Shown here in pieces: positions 60,601 to 64,000 of a DNA stretch of 64,000 nt; within the stretch, counting starts at the first letter, position 1, and every line of letters begins with the position of its first letter. The DNA is from Chiridota heheva (Eukaryota; Echinodermata; Holothuroidea; Apodida; Chiridotidae), in NCBI GenBank assembly GCA_020152595.1, contig JAIGNY010001187.1:339001-403000 (forward strand). The letters run 5' to 3'. A program made the position numbers and the translations under genes. The notes under the pieces were generated by a model. The model was not told where the DNA came from. It ran no database searches and saw only the letters and a list, made by a program, of their open reading frames with translations.

Positions 60601-63495
60601 TCTGATTTAATGTGTAAGCTAAAAGGAGGGGATAGGGTTTTAGTCCTATCAAAGAGGGTGGAGAATTTGGGGTACCTATTGAGGGTGTAAACAGGGTTCT
60701 GGGTGTTGGTGAGGACTCTAAAAGCATAGGAGAGGCTAAGCTTTCTACATCTAAGTAGAAAGGGGGTTAGTTGGCTTCAACATGAAGGCTGGTAATTGAG
60801 AAGGTCCTGTAGGCTCCTAGACAAAGCCTGAGGGCTTCATTTTGGATGGTGTTGATGTGGTTGAGGTATGAGTTGTGAGCGACACAGTAGACAATTTTGC
60901 CATAGTCAAGCTTGGCACAAATGGTGAGCCTGAAGATTTTGAGGAGAGCATGGCGGTTCGCACCCCAAGTGGTGTTGGAGAGGAGGTGGAGAATGTTGAG
61001 GGAGCTGTTGCATTTCTGTTCCAGGTTGGTGATGTGTTGCTTGTAGGAGAGCTTGGGGTCTAGAGTTAAACCCAGGAACTTTGTGTGTTCAACTTTAGGG
61101 ATGCGATTGCAATTGAGCACAAGGTTCGGGTTGGGGTGGAGGTTGTTGAAATGACAGAAGTGCATGCAGACTGTCTTGTCTTTAAAGAATTTAAAACCGT
61201 TATTGTTGCACCAGACTTGCAGCTGGTTGAGGCTGAGTTGGAGCCTATTTCTGACAAAAGAAAAGCTTGGGGAGGAGTAGAAGATGGTGAAGTTGTCCAC
61301 ATCGAGGGTACGCTTGATTTTGGGGCCAAGTTTGTCCGTGATGTCGTTAATGCTCAGGTTGAAGAGAGTGGGGGAGAGGATGCTGTCCTGGGGGACGCCT
61401 TCTTCTTGGGGTTAGGGGTCGGAGAGGGTGTGGCCAATACGAACTTGGAACTTCCTGGGAGATAGAAGGTTTTGAATAAAAGATGGGGAGGTGGCCTCTG
61501 AGGCCAATGGTGTGAAGTTTGCGGGCAATGACATATTTCCAAGTAGTGTCGAAAGCTTTCTCAGGTCGAAAAAGATGGCAATGAGGTGTTCCTTTTTTCC
61601 AAAGGATTCCCGGATAGCGGTGTCGAGTGTAATTAACTGGTCTCGGGTATTGCCACGTTTCCGAAAGCCGCTTTGGGGAGGGAAAAGGATTCTGTTGGAT
61701 TCAAGGAACCAGTTTAGTCTCTGGTTAATGATCATTTCCATGCTTTTACTCACTTAATATTTTCTTTTAAATGCAATTATTTCCAACAATATTTTTATGT
61801 CATAAAATTCTATCATGAAGCAAAACATTCAAACCAATAACTCACCGACAGCTGCTGTTTACGTTGATAAATAACTGTTTAAGAAAAAACTTTACCTGGT
61901 CTGTGAGGTAGACTGTTGTTCCACGATCTGCTGCTTCTTCATCAAGAGCATTTCCTGGACATATAAAATGGCTGACATCAGCTATATGGACACCAACCTG
62001 ACAGAATGAACCAAACAACAAACATACAAAATGTTAAAACAACTAAAATCCCAGTTCTAAAAAATAACAGTAGTTTGCTCACATAATAAATACACAATGT
62101 TAAAGGAGACAAAGTCTGACAAATTCCTTACTTTAGTTGATAGAGAATTGAAAAATAAATCAAGTAGCAAAAACAGTAAGTCAAAAGTTTATTTTTATCT
62201 CTGAAGATATTTACATTCAAAGTTGACAAACAGATGCTGCCATTTTGCTCAATTCTTTATAAAAATCATCTTAAAAACATGACTTTCTTTACCCAGCACA
62301 GCAATGGAATGTAATGTATTTCTTTATAATTTTGTATAAAAAAATTGTTTCAAAATGTTGTGAGAAGAACTTTGAATAACTTGTTTTGGTACTATCATGT
62401 ATACACAAATATGTCCTTGATCCATACACAAGAAAAACAATTATTCATAAGCAAGAAAACTTGGATACATAACATTCCAACATCCTATTGGGTTGATGAC
62501 ACCATTGTCTGCATGTTTTAAAATCAAAATGGCTGCTCCCATAGTGGTAGAATAATGGGTTTAATAATTAAAAAATTGTTAGATTGCTTTCCGAGTTGTT
62601 AAACTTGGTCAGAAGATTTGTTATTTTTCATTCTATCATGTGAAGTAAGGATTATGTCAGACTTTATGTCTCCTTTAATTGAATAATTACCCCAAGCCAT
62701 AAAACTAACAACAGGACAGCATCTCTCCAGTCATTGATCATCAAAGAGTGTGTCTTCCCTCTAAAGAATACTACACTACTAAGCTACCAGTTCGTCATCA
62801 TATTGATTGCTGATACTGCTTTAAACTTCTTCTGCTCAAACCATCCGACTGCAAACGTACATCACAATCTTACATCAGAATTTGCATATCAATGCTTTAG
62901 ATTTCAAAATGTAAAATTAACAAATTTTAACCAATTTTGATAAAATGTTTTCAAGCTAATATTGAGGAAAGTCGCTTGGTGTGGTCATGTGATCAGACAA
63001 GGTAGGTTGCTGGATGCTCTAATTGATGGTCTTCCAGCTGGCACACAACACGGAAGAGGTCAGCCCAAGTTTCACTGGGTCGCGAATGTAGAGTAGAAAA
63101 AGCATAAACCAACTGAGGGATGCTGCAATGGCATGGGAACAACTGGTGAAGGCATTACCTACTGTTCCACGAATTGTTATAATCTGAGGGAAAGGGGCAA
63201 TGGTCAGTTGACTATGCCGAGTGATGATGAAGCTAACATTGCATCTTCTATACATGCTATTGATATTTGGGTGGGATGATTTTTATTGAAGAAGTTTGTA
63301 ATGGTGTTTTCCGCAGAATGATTATTCTTTGTTTTCTAAATAGAAGAAATTAAAATGTTGAGCAACAGCTACACCAACCTCATAGTTCCCATTCTCGAGT
63401 TCCATGCAATGCAAAGCATCATCAATATCAGTACAGCCCGGAGGATCTACACTGCAGATGTTCATGTGTCGCAAATCTGTCCGCACTTCGTAATC
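42555..63495 (-). CDS. DIS3: DIS3/RRP44 exosome exoribonuclease, nine internal exons (partial gene)
   Basis: Nine exons, in transcript order A 63379-63495, B 61896-61997, C 57303-57452, D 53812-53939, E 51860-51946, F 50995-51151, G 46948-47168, H 45978-46068 and I 42555-42632, join into one open frame of about 377 residues with matching intron phases and GT/AG borders. The protein reads as the RNB domain of DIS3, the catalytic subunit of the RNA exosome that degrades RNA 3'-5' in nucleus and cytoplasm. Seen directly: [10 protein letters not shown] (metal-binding aspartates), [53 protein letters not shown] and [10 protein letters not shown]. These match DIS3 better than DIS3L or DIS3L2: for example the SETHDP segment is DIS3-like. 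Compared with the roughly 950-residue family, the N-terminal PIN and cold-shock domains are off the right edge and the last ~130 residues, including S1, were not located. The gene spans more than 21 kb because its introns hold transposons and two minisatellites. Confidence 0.96.
43863..45144. repeat. 31-bp minisatellite, about 41 units (DIS3 H-I intron)
   Basis: The unit is GGGAGAAGATGATGATGTGC followed by CCAAGTCTGAT. One truncated unit lies near 44080. Variants cluster at GATGATGATG/GATGATAATG. Since 31 is not a multiple of three, long minus-strand frames rotate through all phases ([24 protein letters not shown]) and are artefacts. Confidence 0.97.
45285..45455 (-). repeat. tRNA-derived SINE, minus-strand copy
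   Basis: The reverse complement matches the 45654 SINE: CTTAGTGGTAGAGAGTC head, TGCTCTAAAGGTACAAGGTT with B-box-like GGTTCAATTC, then CATTGTGTCCTTGGGCAAGT. Confidence 0.75.
45654..45905 (+). repeat. tRNA-derived SINE, best copy
   Basis: The head GTGGCTCAGTGGTTAAGGAG contains a consensus pol III A box (TGGCTCAGTGG), and GGGTTTGATTCC is a B box 42 bases on. The body runs CATTGTGTCCTTGAGCAAGA to GGATTTAAG. It ends about 70 bp before the donor end of DIS3 exon H, on the opposite strand. Confidence 0.85.
45978..46068 (-). CDS. DIS3: DIS3 exon H
   Basis: 91 bp: one base completing the split arginine codon, then 30 codons; acceptor TTCCATAG, donor CAG|GTATGC. It encodes [20 protein letters not shown], then [10 protein letters not shown]. 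This directly continues FTSPIRR into [10 protein letters not shown], the canonical RNB sequence, which confirms the G-H splice. Confidence 0.95.
46348..46550 (-). mobile_element. LINE 3'-end relic, first of two tandem copies
   Basis: TTTGTTGATGTTTAATGGCA, then GAGTCGAATGTGCCAAGAGG and a purine-rich stretch (GGGAAGGAGGGAGAGAAGG). It lies in the DIS3 G-H intron on the gene's strand. Confidence 0.7.
46562..46735 (-). mobile_element. LINE 3'-end relic, second of two tandem copies
   Basis: It repeats the preceding element with about 10% difference. GGCACCGTG and GTGCCAAG keep the hairpin. Confidence 0.7.
46790..46895 (+). mobile_element. Family A TTAA MITE, right-arm fragment
   Basis: AATATCTCCTTAACAGAATC, TTCACCATTTTTATTC and TTTATATAAGATGGA match the right arm of Family A. 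It ends some 50 bp before the donor end of exon G. Confidence 0.65.
46948..47168 (-). CDS. DIS3: DIS3 exon G: RNB end with FTSPIRR motif
   Basis: 221 bp, 73 codons+2, the longest exon seen; acceptor CTAAACAG, donor AGGAG|GTCAGT. It encodes [20 protein letters not shown], then [19 protein letters not shown] and ends [17 protein letters not shown](R). The arginine pair sits where RNB enzymes contact RNA near the active site; human DIS3 R780 lies in this motif. A MITE starts about 33 bp upstream of the acceptor. Confidence 0.97.
47200..47802. mobile_element. Family A TTAA MITE, complete, next to exon G
   Basis: TTACAGGATTAGTTCAGTGG at the left and CTGAACTAATCCTTTTTAA at the right; the left TTAA has mutated to TTAC. 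Its left end lies 33 bp upstream of the exon G acceptor, so CTAAT in the MITE end falls at a branch-site distance. Confidence 0.85.
47803..49545. other. DIS3 F-G intron, nothing recognised
   Basis: AT-rich, no element assigned. A short duplication (ACAATGCTTTGCATG.TTGAACATGGC) lies near 48990-49045. Confidence 0.5.
49547..50238. repeat. 37-bp minisatellite, about 19 units (DIS3 F-G intron)
   Basis: The unit is AGCACACTGATGTTAGCTAT followed by CGGGAAGTGCTCATCAA. A/G variants occur at CTGATG/CTAATG and at CAGG/CGGG. One truncated unit lies at about 50176. Confidence 0.96.
50995..51151 (-). CDS. DIS3: DIS3 exon F
   Basis: 157 bp, 1+52 codons; acceptor TTTCTCAG, donor AGA|GTAAGG. It encodes [20 protein letters not shown], then the segment with [20 protein letters not shown]. 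The [14 protein letters not shown] helix and the following LLR-HP motif are diagnostic of the RNB family. Confidence 0.96.
51560..51735. repeat. Dispersed repeat, inverted partner at 39590-39775
   Basis: It lies in the DIS3 E-F intron. See the partner for the shared blocks. Confidence 0.85.
51860..51946 (-). CDS. DIS3: DIS3 exon E
   Basis: 87 bp, 1+28 codons+2; acceptor CTCCATAG, donor ATGAG|GTAATG. It encodes [20 protein letters not shown], then IEVQQKEM, the conserved RNB strand pair with the DIS3-type SETHDP turn. A TTAA-type MITE begins about 25 bp upstream of the acceptor. Confidence 0.95.
51971..52545. mobile_element. Family B TTAA MITE, next to exon E
   Basis: The right end CCATGGGAATATTCCTTTAA is intact; the left end (TTATGAAAGGAACATTTCC) has changes. 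It is about 90% like 5983-6564. The left end is 25 bp upstream of the exon E acceptor and contributes pyrimidines to it on the minus strand. Confidence 0.82.
53144..53802. mobile_element. Family B-related MITE with a nested LINE 3' end, next to exon D
   Basis: TTAAAGGAATATTCCTG at the left and TCAGGAGAATCTTCCTG at the right, with TATGATAGAGAA and CTCTATCACATA in the inverted arms. A LINE 3' end (53443-53628) has inserted in the middle. The right end stops about 10 bp from the exon D donor. Confidence 0.7.
53443..53628 (-). mobile_element. LINE 3'-end relic nested in a MITE
   Basis: TTTGTTTGTTTGTTTGATGA, GGCTTAACAGCACCATGACA and GTGCCTGAGAGATTAAAT follow the 58878 copy. AGCAC for GGCAC weakens the hairpin. 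Confidence 0.75.
53812..53939 (-). CDS. DIS3: DIS3 exon D
   Basis: 128 bp, ending in phase 2; acceptor GTCACAG, donor AAAGG|GTAAGG. It encodes [17 protein letters not shown], then [20 protein letters not shown], matching the helical RNB segment of DIS3. A MITE begins about 30 bp upstream of the acceptor and another ends about 10 bp beyond the donor, so the exon is a small island between two mobile elements. Confidence 0.95.
53969..54245 (+). mobile_element. Family A TTAA MITE, left half, next to exon D
   Basis: AGAATTAGTTCAGTGGTCAA begins 30 bp upstream of the exon D acceptor. It continues through ACTAGTTGTGATGTCACATC and stops midway. Confidence 0.8.
54420..54540 (+). repeat. SINE tail fragment
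   Basis: AAGTGCCAGCACTGGCAGGG, AGTTAACCTGCAATAAACCA and AAATAAGCACC match the tail of the 45654 SINE. Confidence 0.65.
54974..55612 (+). mobile_element. THAP-bearing DNA transposon, copy 2 (short, non-autonomous)
   Basis: About 640 bp, starting AGGGTGTTTCAGCTGACATC and ending CACGTGATGAGATCCTC. It holds a decayed THAP exon (55121-55300) but no transposase catalytic region. Flanking tetranucleotides (AATT, TATA) do not match. It lies in the DIS3 C-D intron, antisense to the gene. Confidence 0.75.
55121..55300 (+). pseudogene. THAP exon with frameshift (transposon copy 2)
   Basis: It begins [17 protein letters not shown] and then shifts frame by one base relative to copy 3. The pattern resumes in another frame as [16 protein letters not shown] and reaches CSEHFISG, the CxxH half of the finger, immediately before a GTATGT splice-donor-like sequence. 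The exon therefore once encoded a complete C2CH core and was spliced to a further exon that is not in this element. Confidence 0.75.
55613..57302. other. DIS3 C-D intron, largely unassigned
   Basis: At 56738-56845 CAGCGCTCAAAATTAACGTA begins a GC-rich patch (GCCCGCTAGCCCGGGGCAAG) echoed at 57192-57215 (TCGGGCAAGTC). It may be a decayed hAT-like element, but the other terminus was not found. The rest shows nothing. Confidence 0.4.
57303..57452 (-). CDS. DIS3: DIS3 exon C: RNB core
   Basis: 150 bp, 50 codons, phase 0 at both ends; acceptor TCTTACAG, donor AGG|GTAAGA. It begins [18 protein letters not shown] and ends [10 protein letters not shown], colinear with the RNB segment of DIS3 where substrate-binding loops lie. 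The 4.4-kb intron upstream (B-C) contains an I/jockey-group LINE and a second LINE 3' end, both on the same strand as the gene. Confidence 0.96.
57453..58877. other. DIS3 B-C intron, no element assigned
   Basis: A triplicated phrase (AATTTAATA.GG..TATCAAA) occurs at 57475-57640. Nothing else was recognised. Confidence 0.45.
58878..59326 (-). mobile_element. I/jockey-group LINE, 5'-truncated copy (3' UTR only)
   Basis: It is colinear with the 3' part of the neighbouring longer copy (from about 59447 to 59860), ending with TTTGTTTGTTTAATGAG on the plus strand. A CAAA-rich 3' end and 5' truncation are typical of target-primed LINEs. Confidence 0.82.
59447..61757 (-). mobile_element. I/jockey-group LINE, 5'-truncated, RT and RNase H regions
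   Basis: On the minus strand: RT starts within CLSKSMEMI and [19 protein letters not shown], then [24 protein letters not shown] at the catalytic box, [29 protein letters not shown] and [13 protein letters not shown]-terminal RNase H follows ([48 protein letters not shown]). Frameshifts separate these blocks, and catalytic residues are changed (the usual DD reads DN; SDSKA reads SNSKA), so it is dead. The endonuclease and ORF1 are missing by 5' truncation. It lies in the DIS3 B-C intron on the gene's strand. Confidence 0.9.
61896..61997 (-). CDS. DIS3: DIS3 exon B: RNB core
   Basis: 102 bp, 34 codons, phase 0 at both ends; acceptor CTGTCAG, donor CAG|GTAAAG. It encodes [20 protein letters not shown] and continues through [11 protein letters not shown], the strand-rich RNB segment that follows the aspartate motif in DIS3. 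The exon opens with GTTGGTGT, the same eight bases that begin the intron after exon A. Confidence 0.96.
62100..62678. mobile_element. Family C TTAA MITE, complete
   Basis: TTAAAGGAGACAAAGTCTGA at the left and AGACTTTATGTCTCCTTTAA at the right are inverted, with TTAA on both sides. 579 bp. It lies in the DIS3 A-B intron. Confidence 0.87.
62945..63215 (+). pseudogene. LINE C-terminal fragment
   Basis: On the plus strand the frame reads [20 protein letters not shown], then [14 protein letters not shown]. After a frameshift it reads [20 protein letters not shown]. The W.GHV.R...L..AL and RGRP..W patterns are the conserved tail of many LINE reverse transcriptase proteins. It is antisense to DIS3 and not the same family as the 59447 element. 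Confidence 0.75.
63379..63495 (-). CDS. DIS3: DIS3 exon A: RNB catalytic aspartate motif
   Basis: 117 bp, 39 codons, phase 0 at both ends; acceptor CCCTAG, donor GAG|GTTGGT. It encodes [10 protein letters not shown], then [16 protein letters not shown], then MELENGNYE. The four aspartates of [10 protein letters not shown] have the spacing of the RNase II/RNB metal site (human DIS3 D479, D485, D487, D488), so the site looks catalytically intact. This is the most 5' exon in the window. The intron downstream of it is 1.4 kb and carries a MITE and a LINE fragment. Confidence 0.96.
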
Positions 63496-63714
63496 CTAGG
63501 GAACAGAAAATATTACATATCATTTATTATAAAGAAAGGATTCATACTTCAATTAACAGATCAGAAGATTTGTTCCTTATGCAAGTGATGTCATTTTTTA
63601 TTTATCCTAGAGGTAATTTTTAAAACTGGCATGTCTGGTTTTATACTGACTGCAAACAAACAAGTGGTTGAGGATCATGAGGCTTCAATATTAAAGCTAA
63701 CTTTGTTAACTATA

Positions 63715-64000
63715 AGGGTGTTTCAGCTGACAGCATGAGGTCACATGACTTTGTTTATATCGCCATTTTGTAGGGAAAGAACACTGTTTTCTGCAATATA
63801 CTTACTTAGACTTATATATGTTTGCATGTTGTTACATAAGATAATTTTTGTAAGATAATTATGCCAGAATCTTGCTGTGCCATAGGTTGCACTAATGGAC
63901 ATGTGTCAGGGAATAAAAAGGCGTTTTCTCGATTTCCATGTAATCCTGATCGACGTTGGAAGTGGAGTTCTGCTATACGACGCATCGGTTTTCAACCTAC
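63715..64000 (+). mobile_element. THAP-bearing DNA transposon, copy 3, 5' end, runs off the window
   Basis: The copy begins AGGGTGTTTCAGCTGAC and matches copies at 54974-55612 (same strand) and 496-1096 (opposite strand). Its first 70 bp include GCCATTTTGTAGGGAAAG, which recurs inverted near the other end of copy 1, so the element has terminal inverted repeats. The four bases before it are TATA. It carries an open THAP exon from 63861. It lies in the DIS3 intron upstream of exon A. A full-length, transposase-coding copy could continue past the edge. Confidence 0.8.
63861..64000 (+). CDS. THAP zinc-finger exon in transposon (partial, open to the edge)
   Basis: From an ATG at 63861 the frame stays open to the window end, 46 codons. 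It begins MPESCCAIGCTN and continues with FSRFPCNPDRRWKWSSAIRR. This fits the start of a THAP domain (C-X4-C at residues 5 and 10, then the FxxFP and RxxWxxAxRR pattern). THAP domains are C2CH DNA-binding fingers used by P-element and Kolobok-type transposases and by domesticated host proteins. The CxxH half and the AVPTIF box would lie past the edge. Copy 2 has a frameshift in the same exon and copy 1 is also broken, so this is the best preserved of the three. Confidence 0.8.
   Translation, partial: MPESCCAIGCTNGHVSGNKKAFSRFPCNPDRRWKWSSAIRRIGFQP

Overview
This window is nuclear DNA from an animal, not a bacterium. It is AT-rich, its only clear gene is split into nine short exons with GT/AG introns, and most of the rest is transposon debris and minisatellite. 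The mix (tRNA-derived SINEs, TTAA-flanked MITEs, hAT MITEs, a THAP-bearing DNA transposon, I/jockey-group LINEs, a Ty3/gypsy relic) suits a marine invertebrate. An echinoderm-like animal is plausible, but that is an inference and the species cannot be named from this sequence.

Right third (about 42.5-63.5 kb, minus strand): nine consecutive exons of DIS3/RRP44, the catalytic 3'-5' exoribonuclease of the RNA exosome. They cover most of the RNB domain, from the four-aspartate metal site to the stretch after the FTSPIRR motif. The joined reading frame stays open through all eight introns. The 5' exons (PIN and cold-shock domains) lie beyond the right edge. The 3' exons (end of RNB, S1 domain, stop) were not found and are either in the left 42 kb, too diverged for me to see, or off the left edge. 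Introns are packed with mobile DNA. MITEs sit within about 10-40 bp of exons D, E and G, and an I/jockey-group LINE fills much of the B-C intron.

Left two thirds (1-42.5 kb): I found no host gene. It holds TTAA-flanked MITE families, hAT-like MITEs with clear 8-bp target duplications, a broken Ty3/gypsy pol region (14.7-16.6 kb), SINEs, an AP-1-site-rich inverted-repeat element, and tandem arrays with units of 13, 21, 29, 34 and about 110-175 bp. Two more arrays (31 and 37 bp) lie inside DIS3 introns.

Main points for a second look: a THAP-domain transposon in three copies, one with an open THAP exon at the right edge; MITE ends that may supply splice branch sites to two DIS3 exons; a 29-bp array with about 20 CCAAT (NF-Y-type) sites; a TTAA MITE with a tRNA-like promoter inside it; and a 13-bp minisatellite that grew out of a SINE tail. 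No function is proposed for the many short open frames, which look like chance or repeat-derived frames.
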